Positions 25,908 to 35,874 of a stretch of DNA of 57,026 bases are shown piece after piece. The DNA is from an uncultured Actinomycetes bacterium (GTDB lineage Bacteria; Actinomycetota; Thermoleophilia; RBG-16-64-13), in contig CAKZRW010000036.1 in the NCBI GenBank assembly GCA_937148845.1, forward strand, positions 1-57,026, written 5' to 3'. The notes below the pieces were generated by a model. The model saw only the letters and a program-made list of their open reading frames with translations, ran no database searches and had not been told where the DNA came from. The position numbers and the translations under genes were made by a program. Within the stretch, counting starts at the first letter, position 1. Every line of letters begins with the position of its first letter.

Positions 25908-26868
25908 GTCGCCCGTAACGGATACGGGGATCGAGGAATGCATAACTGATGTCCACCAGAAGGTTGATGACCATGACCAGGAGAACGATGATGATGGTCC
26001 CCCCCATCACGATGGGCCAGTCGCGCTGACCGATGGCCAGGAACATCTCATAGCCGATGCCCGGCCAATTGAAGACGGTCTCGGTGAGGATTGTCCCTCC
26101 TATCATGGCCCCCAGATCCAGTCCCAGGAAAGTGACCACTGGGATAAGGGCGTTCTTCATGGCGTGGCCGCTTATGACCCGGCGATAGGTCAGGCCTTTG
26201 GCCATGGCGGTCCGAATGTAGTCTTGGCCGATCACCTCCAGGAGCTGGCTGCGCATGATGCGCGCGGCATAGGCAGTCGAGACCGAGGCCAAAGTTACAG
26301 CAGGAAGGATGATATGGATCGCCGTCGGGAACTGAGCCGATTTCATACCCGAGACCGGCAGGTAGGGCAATCCCCACTGCTTGAACTTGACACCGAAGAC
26401 CAGCTGCAGCAGCATCCCCAGCCAGAAGACAGGTATGGACACCAGGACGGAAGTGCTGAGTGTGACCAAGATGTCCCAGAAGGAATAACGCTTGATAGCC
26501 GAGATGACACCGGCGGCTATGCCAAAGAGCATCTCGATGATGATCGCAGCGATAGCCAGCTTGATGGTGTTCGGAAGCTTGTCCATGAGGATGTCCGTGA
26601 CCGCGCGGCCCTTCTGGTAGGAGTCGCCTAGGTCACCCCGCACCACATTGGCCAGATACTTCCCATACTGAACCACCAGCGGTTCGTCTAGGCCATATTT
26701 CTTGACGATCTGGTTGTAAAGCGTCTCCGAGATAGCCTTCTCCCCGGTGATCATCCGCACAGGGTCGCCAGGGAGAATGCCGGGGGCGCGAAGGATGAAA
26801 AGGATCACGGTCACGCCTAAGAAGACCGGGATCATCTGGAGAATCCGGCGGACGATGTAAGCGATCAT
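25897..26868 (-). CDS. oppB: Oligopeptide/dipeptide ABC transporter permease (OppB/DppB type)
   Basis: A membrane subunit of 323 residues that begins with the family N-terminus MIAYIVRRILQMIPVFLGVTVILF. It has about six TM segments and the EAA loop DYIRTAMAKGLTYRRVISGHAMKN. It is the first permease after the hairpin that separates it from oppA, an arrangement that usually gives more binding protein than channel. Confidence 0.93.
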   Translation of the reverse strand: MIAYIVRRILQMIPVFLGVTVILFILRAPGILPGDPVRMITGEKAISETLYNQIVKKYGLDEPLVVQYGKYLANVVRGDLGDSYQKGRAVTDILMDKLPNTIKLAIAAIIIEMLFGIAAGVISAIKRYSFWDILVTLSTSVLVSIPVFWLGMLLQLVFGVKFKQWGLPYLPVSGMKSAQFPTAIHIILPAVTLASVSTAYAARIMRSQLLEVIGQDYIRTAMAKGLTYRRVISGHAMKNALIPVVTFLGLDLGAMIGGTILTETVFNWPGIGYEMFLAIGQRDWPIVMGGTIIIVLLVMVINLLVDISYAFLDPRIRYGRHEA

Positions 26869-26908
26869 ATGAGGTCCGACTTAGAGGTCCACCGGTAGAA
26901 GGGGAAGA

Positions 26909-26932
26909 GGGGGCTCCCCTTGGGGAGCCCCC
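26909..26932 (-). terminator. Hairpin between oppA and oppB
   Basis: An 11-bp inverted repeat, GGGGGCTCCCC (26909-26919) with GGGGAGCCCCC (26922-26932), separated by two bases. There is only a weak pyrimidine tract (CTCTTCCCC) after it on the minus strand. It may partly terminate or stabilise the oppA transcript. Confidence 0.6.
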
Positions 26933-26976
26933 TTTCCCACCGAGACGAACGTTCCAACAACACCGACCTCAGGATC

Positions 26977-28641
26977 CTACTTGGCTGCGATCCACACCGA
27001 GGCCAGATCGGCCAAGCCCATGTTGTCGAACATGAACCCACGGATGCGGTCGGAACCGAGTCGACCATGACGATACACATTAACGGGGATGACCGGAGCA
27101 TCTTCCCCGATCATGCGGTCCACCTCTTGGTAAGCCTTGATGCGGGCATCGACGTCCGTGATCTTACGCGCCGCCAGCAGCTTCTCGTCTACGGTCGGAT
27201 TCTCGTAGAAGGAGTGGTTATCCGCGCTCTTGGAGTAGAAGAGCGGATACAGGAAGTTGTCCATTATGGGGTAGTCAGCCAGCCAACCCAGGCGAGCCAT
27301 CTGGAATTCACCCGTATCCAGCTTGTCCAGGTACTGGGCCCATTCCACTCCATCGAGCTTGGCCTGGATGCCGATGTCCTTGAGGTTGGCCTGGATAAGA
27401 GCCATCACGTCCTCGTGGCCCCGGCCGGTGTTGAATCCTATGCTGATCTCCGGCAGGCCCTGCCCATCGGGATAGCCCGCCTTGGCCAGGAGTTCCTTGG
27501 CCTGAGCCGGGTCATACTTGCAGTACGCCCACTGGTTGTCCAGGTAGCCGAGGATACCTGAGGGAACGATGCCCGTGGCTGGAACCCTCATCCCTTCGTA
27601 CACCGTGTCACAAATAGCTTGGCGGTTAATGGCCAGAGATATGGCCCGGCGCAAGTCGACGTTCTTCAGAACATCGTCCTTGGTATTGAAGAGGATGTAG
27701 TAGATCGACACCTCCGGCCCTAGCAGGACCTGCTTGCCCGGCTCCACGGTGTAACCGTCAGGGGACTCGCCGTACTCGGCCGCTACTGCCTTGACCTGGC
27801 CCGAAGGAATGACAGTGAAATCAAGGTTGCCGGCTTTGAACTCAAGGAAGGCGGTCTCGTCGTCCTTGAAGATCTTGAAGTCCACGCCATCAAGGTAGGC
27901 CTTCTGGCCATAGTAGTCGTCGAAGCGGACCACCTTGATGTACTGGTCATGAGCCCAAGGCTCCGCCATCATGAAGGGGCCGTTGCCGACCGGCTTCTCG
28001 GCAAAGGCCTTGGGATCCTTCTCCACTTCTTCCTTGGGCACCGGGCACAGGGAGGGATGGCTCACCACAAACTCGAAGTCAGCAAACGGGTACTCCAAGG
28101 TGACCTCGAGAGTGTAGTCGTCGACAGCCTTGACTCCTTCCAGCTCGGTCGCCGTGCCGTCCTGCATGGCCTGGAAACCCTTGACAGCGGACAGGTGGTA
28201 AGAGATCTCAGACTCGTTCACAGGGTTGCAGATGCGCTCCCATGCATACTTGAAATCGGCAGCAGTCACCTTGCGCCCGTTATGGAACTTGGCATCCTTG
28301 TTGAGGTGGAAAGTCCACACGCTGGCGTCGGCATTCGCTTCCCATTTCTCGGCCGCAGCCGGCACCAGCTTGCCGGCCTTGGAGTCGAAGAACAGAAGGC
28401 TGTCAAATACCGCGTTGATGACTTGGATGCCCTCCGATTCCTGGCCGTTCACCGGATCGATGAAGGCCGGCTCTCCGATATAGAAAGAGAAGGTGCCGCC
28501 CTTGACGGGCTTCTCTCCTCCAGCACCGGTCGTGCCCGTGGTCCCTTCTTCACCGCAAGCGCTGACAGCCACTGCTGTCACCGCTAGGACCAGAGCAAGC
28601 ACGAGAAACACCAACATGTGCCGTTTGTTCATACTACTCAT
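26977..28641 (-). CDS. oppA: Oligopeptide/dipeptide-binding lipoprotein (SBP family 5)
   Basis: An extracytoplasmic solute-binding lipoprotein, 554 residues. Signal peptide MNKRHMLVFLVLALVLAV is followed by the lipobox VSAC with C29 as the lipidated residue, then a short Gly/Thr linker. The SBP_bac_5 fold shows DSLLFFDSKAGKLVPAAAEKW, WTFHLNKDAKFHNGRKVTAADF and RRAISLAINRQAICD. The ligand is probably a peptide, but family 5 also binds sugars and nickel complexes. GGAGG lies upstream of the ATG; a second ATG three codons in is also possible. First gene of oppABCDF. Confidence 0.93.
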   Translation of the reverse strand: MSSMNKRHMLVFLVLALVLAVTAVAVSACGEEGTTGTTGAGGEKPVKGGTFSFYIGEPAFIDPVNGQESEGIQVINAVFDSLLFFDSKAGKLVPAAAEKWEANADASVWTFHLNKDAKFHNGRKVTAADFKYAWERICNPVNESEISYHLSAVKGFQAMQDGTATELEGVKAVDDYTLEVTLEYPFADFEFVVSHPSLCPVPKEEVEKDPKAFAEKPVGNGPFMMAEPWAHDQYIKVVRFDDYYGQKAYLDGVDFKIFKDDETAFLEFKAGNLDFTVIPSGQVKAVAAEYGESPDGYTVEPGKQVLLGPEVSIYYILFNTKDDVLKNVDLRRAISLAINRQAICDTVYEGMRVPATGIVPSGILGYLDNQWAYCKYDPAQAKELLAKAGYPDGQGLPEISIGFNTGRGHEDVMALIQANLKDIGIQAKLDGVEWAQYLDKLDTGEFQMARLGWLADYPIMDNFLYPLFYSKSADNHSFYENPTVDEKLLAARKITDVDARIKAYQEVDRMIGEDAPVIPVNVYRHGRLGSDRIRGFMFDNMGLADLASVWIAAK

Positions 28642-28770
28642 GCGATCGTACCCTCCTCCAGTTCTTGGTCCCCAAACCGCCCCGCAGTACTCAGCCTCGC
28701 AGCACCACCTCCTCGCCTTCTCGATGGCCGACCACGCAGTGCCCGTCCCAAGCTTCTGAGAGGCCTGTGG

Positions 28771-28989
28771 TTACACCACATAGGCCAGAGCTATAGCGAC
28801 GATGAAGAACGCGACTGAACAACCGACCGTCAGACGATCGAGGTTCTTCTGCACGACGCCGCTCCCGCCGAACGTGCTCGAACCTCCGAAGGTGGCGGCA
28901 AGCCCGGTACCTTTGCCGGAGTGAAGGAACACAAGAAGGAGGACGGCTAAACCAAGGATGGTCTCCAATGCCACCAACACGTAGAGCAC
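28771..28989 (-). CDS. secG: SecG subunit of the protein translocase
   Basis: A 72-residue two-helix membrane protein that assists SecYEG. TM1 is about 2-22 (YVLVALETILGLAVLLLVF). The Gly/Ser-rich loop GKGTGLAATFGGSSTFGGSG is the family hallmark, and TM2 is about 54-72. It lies downstream of the glycolytic genes, the usual place in Actinomycetota and Firmicutes. Confidence 0.95.
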   Translation of the reverse strand: MLYVLVALETILGLAVLLLVFLHSGKGTGLAATFGGSSTFGGSGVVQKNLDRLTVGCSVAFFIVAIALAYVV

Positions 28990-29118
28990 GTTCTTCTCCC
29001 TTTACACTCGAGCCCGCGGCAGCCGCGGACGGCACTTGAACAGGTCTTTACTTCCGTAAGTTACCACTAGAACCCTGAATTTGCATATAGAGGCTGACTA
29101 TTCATGCCGACCACGTCT

Positions 29119-30768
29119 TCAACAGAGTGCCCTCCCTGTCATCTCCCCCGGCACTTCCAGTCCCATTAGACACAGTAGAGTGGGGGCGATGTCGGCCAGC
29201 CCCGCCCTCTCCCTCAGCCTCAGCCCGGGCTCGAGGACCACCAGGGGGACCGGGTTGGTGGTGTGGGCAGTATCGGGACTCCCATCGGGGGCCAGCATAC
29301 ATTCGGCGTTTCCGTGGTCAGCCGTGACGATGACGCGTGCCCTATAACTGCGCAGCGCCTCGACGGTCTGACCCAGGCAGCGGTCGACGTGCTCGAGCGC
29401 CTTCACCGTCGCCTGAAAGTCACCGGTGTGACCCACCATGTCGGGATTGGCGAAGTTGACCACCACGAAGCTAGGCTGCACCTCGACTAGCTTCGCGCGC
29501 AGGCAGTCCACCACCTCATACGCGCTCATCTGCGGCTTCTGATCATACGTTCCCACGTCTTTCGGAGAAGGCACGAGGCACCGTGTTTCGCCCGGGAAAG
29601 GGGCCTCTCTTCCCCCGTTGAAGAAGAAGGTCACATGCGCATATTTCTCGGTCTCGGCCACATGGAGCTGTCTCAGGCCGGCTGCACTCACCACCTCTGC
29701 CAGGACATTCCTGGGCTCCTCCTTGGGAAAAGCCGCCGGCACTCCCAGCCTGGGGTCGTATTCGGTCAACCCCACTACATCAAGGTCCGGCGGGCTTCCG
29801 CCCCGGTCGAACCCTGCGAAGTCTTCTTGGACAAGCGCCGCACACAGCTCCCGCGCTCGGTCCGGCCGAAAGTTGAAGAATATGACTCCGTCCCCATCCC
29901 TGAGTCTGGCGGAAGGCTCTTCAGCGACCACAGTCGGCTGGATGAACTCATCTGTCTCGCCCCTGGCATAAGCCTCGGCCACCGCGGCCGCGGCGTCCAC
30001 GGCGTGGAGACCCTGTCCATGCACCATGGCATCATACGCGCGCTTCACCCTCTCCCAACGCTTGTCCCGGTCCATGGCCCAATAACGACCTGCCACCGTA
30101 GCGAGGCGACCTAGCCCTTGCGCCGTCAAGAACTCCCCGATCTCTTCCACATAACCCGCCCCCGCCGTGGGAGAGGTATCACGGCCGTCGGTGAAGGCGT
30201 GGACGTAGACCCGCTGCAGGCCTCTCTGCTTAGCCATGATCACCAGAGCTTCCAGGTGCCCTAGGGAGGAGTGGACGCCCGCATCCGAAAGAAGCCCGAG
30301 CAAATGAAGAGAGCCCCCCCGTTCCCGCGTGCGGTCCATCACCCCGCCTAAGACGGGATTGAGAAAGAACGACCCGTCAGCTATGGCTCGATTGATGAGA
30401 GACAAGTCCTGGTAGATGACCCGTCCCGACCCGATGGTGAGATGGCCGACCTCGGAATTGCCCATGACCCCAGGGGGAAGACCCACTGCCTCGCCGCTGG
30501 CCTCAAGGATCGCGTGCGGATAATTCGCCCATAGCTCGTCCCAGACCGGAGTCCGGGCTAGGCTGATGGCGTTCCCCGGCCCAGGCGGAGCCCATCCCCA
30601 ACCGTCGAGAATCACCAGGGCAGCCGGTCTGACCGTAGCAGCCGGCTTCGCAGCGCCGGCCGACCCCGCAGCAGCAGCCGGTTCCACGCCACTGCCTGCC
30701 GAGCCATTACCACCGGCAGCAAGGCGCCCCGTTCCCCGCCCTGTAGCGCTGCCCCCGCGCTCACCCAT
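29119..30768 (-). CDS. gpmI: 2,3-bisphosphoglycerate-independent phosphoglycerate mutase with an N-terminal extension
   Basis: Interconverts 3- and 2-phosphoglycerate using two manganese ions. The phosphatase domain starts ALVILDGWGWAPPGPGNA (D55) and has the phosphoserine S105 (VMGNSEVGHL). The transferase domain includes HAFTDGRDTSP and GRYWAMDRDKRWERV, and metal ligands return in TADHGNAE near the C-terminus. The first 48 or so residues are a Gly/Ala/Ser-rich, disordered-looking extension that usual GpmI proteins lack. The chosen ATG at 30768 overlaps tpiA by 8 bp and follows GAGG. Confidence 0.94.
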   Translation of the reverse strand: MGERGGSATGRGTGRLAAGGNGSAGSGVEPAAAAGSAGAAKPAATVRPAALVILDGWGWAPPGPGNAISLARTPVWDELWANYPHAILEASGEAVGLPPGVMGNSEVGHLTIGSGRVIYQDLSLINRAIADGSFFLNPVLGGVMDRTRERGGSLHLLGLLSDAGVHSSLGHLEALVIMAKQRGLQRVYVHAFTDGRDTSPTAGAGYVEEIGEFLTAQGLGRLATVAGRYWAMDRDKRWERVKRAYDAMVHGQGLHAVDAAAAVAEAYARGETDEFIQPTVVAEEPSARLRDGDGVIFFNFRPDRARELCAALVQEDFAGFDRGGSPPDLDVVGLTEYDPRLGVPAAFPKEEPRNVLAEVVSAAGLRQLHVAETEKYAHVTFFFNGGREAPFPGETRCLVPSPKDVGTYDQKPQMSAYEVVDCLRAKLVEVQPSFVVVNFANPDMVGHTGDFQATVKALEHVDRCLGQTVEALRSYRARVIVTADHGNAECMLAPDGSPDTAHTTNPVPLVVLEPGLRLRERAGLADIAPTLLCLMGLEVPGEMTGRALC

Positions 30769-31561
30769 CACTGCCTCGTCTTCTCTGAAACCGCACGATG
30801 CGCACAAACGACTCCAGGGCGAGACTGGCCCCTCCTACCAACGCCCCGTCGATGTCGGGCTGATCCATGAGCATGTCGACATTGTCTGGTCTTACGCTGC
30901 CGCCGTACAGTATGCGCACTGTACGTGCAGCCGACTCCCCCAGCCGTGCGGCGACCTGGCCGCGGACGAAAGCCATGGCTTCTTCGGCCGTCTCGGGGGT
31001 GGCTGTCTTGCCCGTCCCGATAGCCCAAACGGGCTCATAGGCGATCACTACTTGCGCGGCCTCCTCCGGGCGGACTGCGGCCAGCCCAGTGTGGATCTGC
31101 CGCGCCAGCACTTCCTCGGTCCGGCCCTCCTCCCTTTCCCCCTCGGTCTCTCCTACGCAGACTATAGGAAGGAGACCGCAGTCCAGGGTCGCGCGGACTT
31201 TGTTCTTGACGCCGGTGTCGGTCTCCCCGAACAATCGCCTGCGTTCCGAATGGCCGATGATGACCGCCTTTACACCCAGGTCAGCCAACATCGCGGCCGA
31301 GACCTCACCGGTGTAGGGCCCCTCTTTCTCCCAGAAGACGTCTTGCGCCGCAACGCCGATGCCGCTCCCCTTGGCTGCTTCCACCGCGTGCGCAAGGCCA
31401 ACGAAAGCCGGCGCCACTATGACCTGTCGGTCGGCCAGCCGCCCCAGCGAAGAGGCAAGCGCACGGATGAACTCCGCGCCCTCGCCGGCTGTCTTGTACA
31501 TCTTCCAGTTGCCGGCGATGAGCGGCTGGCGGCTGGCCCCGCCGGACTTCATAGCGGTCAC
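30761..31561 (-). CDS. tpiA: Triosephosphate isomerase
   Basis: Interconverts dihydroxyacetone phosphate and glyceraldehyde 3-phosphate. The 266-residue TIM barrel has K20 (AGNWKMYK), H104 (IIGHSERR) and catalytic E176 (AYEPVWAIGTGK), with the phosphate loop ILYGGSVRPDN. The GTG start overlaps the pgk stop as GTGA; an ATG three codons in is an alternative. Fourth in gap-pgk-tpiA-gpmI when counted with the mutase. Confidence 0.97.
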   Translation of the reverse strand: MTAMKSGGASRQPLIAGNWKMYKTAGEGAEFIRALASSLGRLADRQVIVAPAFVGLAHAVEAAKGSGIGVAAQDVFWEKEGPYTGEVSAAMLADLGVKAVIIGHSERRRLFGETDTGVKNKVRATLDCGLLPIVCVGETEGEREEGRTEEVLARQIHTGLAAVRPEEAAQVVIAYEPVWAIGTGKTATPETAEEAMAFVRGQVAARLGESAARTVRILYGGSVRPDNVDMLMDQPDIDGALVGGASLALESFVRIVRFQRRRGSDG

Positions 31562-32745
31562 TCGCTCTCCCTGTCCGCGAGCACTTCCACTCCGGGAAGG
31601 GCCGCACCCTCGATGTACTCGAGCGAGGCTCCGCCCCCCATGGACACATGATCCATCTTCTCGGCCAGCCCGAACTTGTTGACGGCAGCAACAGAATCAC
31701 CACCGCCGACTACCGTGATCCCGGGACAGGCAGCCATGGCTTCGGCGACCGCCCTGGTGCCTTCAGCAAAGGGGGCCAGCTCAAACACCCCCATAGGTCC
31801 GTTCCAAAAGACCTCACCAGCCTGAGCGATCGCCTCGGCGTAGAGTGCAGCCGTCCGCGATCCTATGTCCAAAGCCATCCAGCCCGCCGGCACCGCTTTG
31901 GCTGCGACTACCTTCGTCTCTGCGCTTTCCGACAGTTCCTCCGCCACCACCAGGTCAGTAGGCAAGCTGAGCTCACACCGGCTCGAGCTTGCCCTAGCCA
32001 GAGCTGCCGCTGCCGCTTCGAGCCCTTCTTCTTCCACCTTGCTCGCCCCTACCTCACCGCCTTGGGCTTTGAGGAAAGCCAAAGCCATCGCCCCTCCGAT
32101 GAGGAGACGATCCGCCAAATCGAGGAAGCGGTCGATGACCTTCACCTTGTCGGTGACCTTGGCACCACCCAGCACCACTACGAACGGCCGCTGGGGCTTG
32201 GCCAACAGCCCCTCCAGGGCAAGCAGTTCCTTCTCCATCTGGAATCCGGCTACCGCCGGAAGTTTCATCGCCAGCCCGGCTGTACTCACATGCGCGCGGT
32301 GGGCTGCGCTGAACGCATCATTCACGTAGACGTCGGCCAGGCGGGCCAGCTCTTCGACCAGAGAAGGGTCGTTCTTCTTCTCACGAGGATCGAACCGCGT
32401 GTTCTCAAGCACCAAGACGTCTCCCGGCTTCATAGCCGCGACCGCCGCTTCGACACTGGGCCCGCAGAGCTCATCCAACTTCCGCACCGGAGCCCCCAGG
32501 AGTTGGGCAAGGTGCAAGGCCACGGGATCGAGACGCAAGGCCGGGTCAGGTGCATCCTTGGGCCGGCCCAGATGCGAGAGCAGGATCACCCGCCCTCCCC
32601 GCTCTCGCAGGTACTGGATGGTAGGTAAGGCAGCCCGGATCCTGCTGTCATCTACGACCTGACCGTCCTTGAGCGGCACGTTGAAGTCCACCCTCACCAG
32701 CACCCGTTTGTCAGCGACTTCTATATCCCTGACCGTCTTCTTCAC
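31558..32745 (-). CDS. pgk: Phosphoglycerate kinase
   Basis: Transfers the acyl phosphate of 1,3-bisphosphoglycerate to ADP. From the GTG at 32745 it has 395 residues, the usual family length: KRVLVRVDFNVPLKDG at the N-terminus, HLGRPK, FSAAHRAHVST, and the nucleotide-binding GGGDSVAAVNKFG near the C-terminus. The longer frame to 32850 would add 35 unrelated residues and overlap the gap stop. The leader has GGAGGGAAAAGGAAA before the GTG. Confidence 0.96.
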   Translation of the reverse strand: MKKTVRDIEVADKRVLVRVDFNVPLKDGQVVDDSRIRAALPTIQYLRERGGRVILLSHLGRPKDAPDPALRLDPVALHLAQLLGAPVRKLDELCGPSVEAAVAAMKPGDVLVLENTRFDPREKKNDPSLVEELARLADVYVNDAFSAAHRAHVSTAGLAMKLPAVAGFQMEKELLALEGLLAKPQRPFVVVLGGAKVTDKVKVIDRFLDLADRLLIGGAMALAFLKAQGGEVGASKVEEEGLEAAAAALARASSSRCELSLPTDLVVAEELSESAETKVVAAKAVPAGWMALDIGSRTAALYAEAIAQAGEVFWNGPMGVFELAPFAEGTRAVAEAMAACPGITVVGGGDSVAAVNKFGLAEKMDHVSMGGGASLEYIEGAALPGVEVLADRESE

Positions 32746-32801
32746 TTTCCTTTTCCCTCCATCTGACTGGGTTCCATCGAGGAACTTGGCACGGCGGCAG
32801 C

Positions 32802-33899
<1,098 letters not shown>

Positions 33900-33905
33900 C
33901 AGCCT

Positions 33906-34898
33906 TCACCCGGACCTCCGCCGAGCCTCGCCCCTCAGCGTGAGTCCCGTCGGGCCTCGCCCCTCAGCGAGTTCGACCAGCCGGCGCAGACGATGATTCA
34001 CTGCCGAGCGAGTGAGTCCCTGCCCGCCTACCTCGGCCAACTCACCCAGATTCAGGTAGGGGAACTCGGAGCGAAGCATCGCTATCTCCCGGAGGGCTGG
34101 CGATAACATTTGCAGACGTCCGCTTTGCTCCAACACAGCGATGGCAGCCAGCTGACGCGCAGCTGCTTCACTAGTGCGGCGCAGGTTGGCAGAATCACAG
34201 TTGGCCAGGCGATTCGCCCGTGAACGTACCTCTTTGACCACTGACTGCTCCTCCACAGCAAGAGCAGCGTCACTGGCTCCCGCTGCCGCCAGGAGTCCGG
34301 CTACCTCGTCTCTCCCTTTGAGATAGACCACGTAGCTCCCCCGTCGGCCGCATAGCCCCGGGTGGAAATCCATGCCCTCCAGCAGGAGGACCAGGTCACT
34401 CGCGAAGGTCTCATGTGGTGTGGTGATCTCCAGGTGAGCCTCGCGCTGAGGAGCGTTGGCCGAGCCGGCCCCCATCAAGACGCCCCGCAGGAAGGCACTA
34501 CGGCAGCAGGACTTCTTGACCACCCGGCGGGAGATGCCGTGCTCCAATTCGAAGCGGTCGCTAAGGACCCCCATCTCATTCAGCGCTTGCAGAGCAGCGG
34601 GGGTTCCTTTGATGCGCACTTCATAGACCAAGCGGTGTTGGAACCGCGGTTCCCGGCGGGTGAGCAGTTCTCCTTCGGCTCCGTACGCCTTGAACACGGA
34701 GTAAGCCAGTTTGGCGGCGCCCTGCGTCGTCGTTTCCAGACGTATCTCATACCGCTCGCTTTCGACCGTCCCGCCGCGGATCAGGAATGAGCCGACCGTG
34801 TGCATCAGACCGGCCACTACGGCCAAACGACAGCAGCCTTGCTTCTGCTCCACCCGGGCCAACTCCTCTCGGAAGCTGCGCGAGAAGCCCGCTGTCAT
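33906..34898 (-). CDS. whiA: WhiA, sporulation/cell-division transcription factor homologue
   Basis: A DNA-binding protein with a degenerate LAGLIDADG homing-endonuclease fold (about 20-200; KKSCCRSAFLRGVLMGAGSAN) and a C-terminal HTH (LNLGELAEVGGQGLTRSAVNHRLRRL). In Streptomyces it activates division genes and in Bacillus it affects chromosome segregation. It has no nuclease activity. The 330 residues are full length. It begins 1 bp after the rapZ stop; the yvcK gene that usually lies between them is missing. Confidence 0.95.
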   Translation of the reverse strand: MTAGFSRSFREELARVEQKQGCCRLAVVAGLMHTVGSFLIRGGTVESERYEIRLETTTQGAAKLAYSVFKAYGAEGELLTRREPRFQHRLVYEVRIKGTPAALQALNEMGVLSDRFELEHGISRRVVKKSCCRSAFLRGVLMGAGSANAPQREAHLEITTPHETFASDLVLLLEGMDFHPGLCGRRGSYVVYLKGRDEVAGLLAAAGASDAALAVEEQSVVKEVRSRANRLANCDSANLRRTSEAAARQLAAIAVLEQSGRLQMLSPALREIAMLRSEFPYLNLGELAEVGGQGLTRSAVNHRLRRLVELAEGRGPTGLTLRGEARRRSG

Positions 34899-34899
34899 C

Positions 34900-35874
34900 T
34901 CAAGGCTCCCGTCCTACATCCCGGTGCGACACGCTGATCACCAGAGACTCGTCATTCCGCAAACGCCGAGCCAGGTCCTCGACCAGGACCACCGAGCGGT
35001 GCCTACCCCCCGTACAACCAATGGCAACTACCAACCGGCGCTTCTGCTCCCGCACGAAACCTGGCACGAGCGAGCGGATGAGTACCGCGACCCGGCGCAG
35101 AAACGCCGCCGCTTCCTGTCGGCCCAGGACAAAGTCTTTCACCGGACCATCCAGACCACTAAGCGGACACAACTCGGCTACCCAATATGGGTTGGGCAGG
35201 AAGCGGGCGTCAAACACCATGTCGGCGTCGTCGGGCAGTCCGTACTTGTAGCCGAAAGACTCCAGACTGAGAAAGAGCTGGTTGCTAAGCTGATCCGCCA
35301 GCAAAGTCTCTTCCAGGCGACGGCGTAGCTCCCGCGGGGTCAGACCGGTAGTATCGATCACGATGTCCGCCCGCGCGCGCAAAGGAGACAGGAGGCTCCG
35401 TTCCGCGGCTATGCTTTCGCCTAAGCTGGGCCGGAGGATGGGGTGAGGGCGCCTCGACGACTGATAGCGGGCTACCAAGACCTCGTCTGTAGCCTCGAGA
35501 TACACCAGGCGTAAGTCGACTCCCTTCGCCTCGAGATGGGCGAGGGCCTCTCCTACCTGGCCGAAATAGGCCTTCCCCCGGGCATCGAACACTACCGCTA
35601 TCCTATTGACCCGGCTCCCCTCCAGACCGAACAGCTCTACCACCCGGGGAAGCATCTGCGGCGGTAGATTATCGATACAGAAGTAGCCCATGTCTTCGAA
35701 GGTGGCGACCGCCTCTGACTTCCCGGCTCCGGAAAGGCCGGTGATGACGGTGACATGAAGTGGGGCAGCTCTTTCCTCTGGGCGGCAGATCTCCCTAGCA
35801 GCCGCGTCAGAGACCGGAGCTTCACTCATGGGGGTGAGCGCTGGAGAGACGCTTTCTTCTCTATCCTTGCCCAT
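34900..35874 (-). CDS. rapZ: RapZ/YvcJ-family nucleotide-binding protein
   Basis: A P-loop protein (ATP/GTP-binding; in E. coli it is an RNA-binding adaptor for RNase E). Its 324 residues have Walker A GLSGAGKS (46-53) and EDMGYFCIDNLPPQMLP. The C-terminal domain holds GCTGGRHRSVVLVEDLA and YVSHRD-like ISVSHRD. The first 38 residues are a hydrophilic extension; ATG at codon 16 is an alternative start. It overlaps the methyltransferase gene by 14 bp. Its function in Actinomycetota is poorly defined. Confidence 0.94.
   Translation of the reverse strand: MGKDREESVSPALTPMSEAPVSDAAAREICRPEERAAPLHVTVITGLSGAGKSEAVATFEDMGYFCIDNLPPQMLPRVVELFGLEGSRVNRIAVVFDARGKAYFGQVGEALAHLEAKGVDLRLVYLEATDEVLVARYQSSRRPHPILRPSLGESIAAERSLLSPLRARADIVIDTTGLTPRELRRRLEETLLADQLSNQLFLSLESFGYKYGLPDDADMVFDARFLPNPYWVAELCPLSGLDGPVKDFVLGRQEAAAFLRRVAVLIRSLVPGFVREQKRRLVVAIGCTGGRHRSVVLVEDLARRLRNDESLVISVSHRDVGREP

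Noticed and set aside
26949-26958. SOS box near GAACGTTC
   Set aside because: The half-sites touch with no four-base spacer, and it lies after the oppA stop rather than at a promoter.
33906-34898. Homing endonuclease
   Set aside because: The LAGLIDADG-like fold is the normal degenerate N-terminal domain of WhiA, followed by its HTH.
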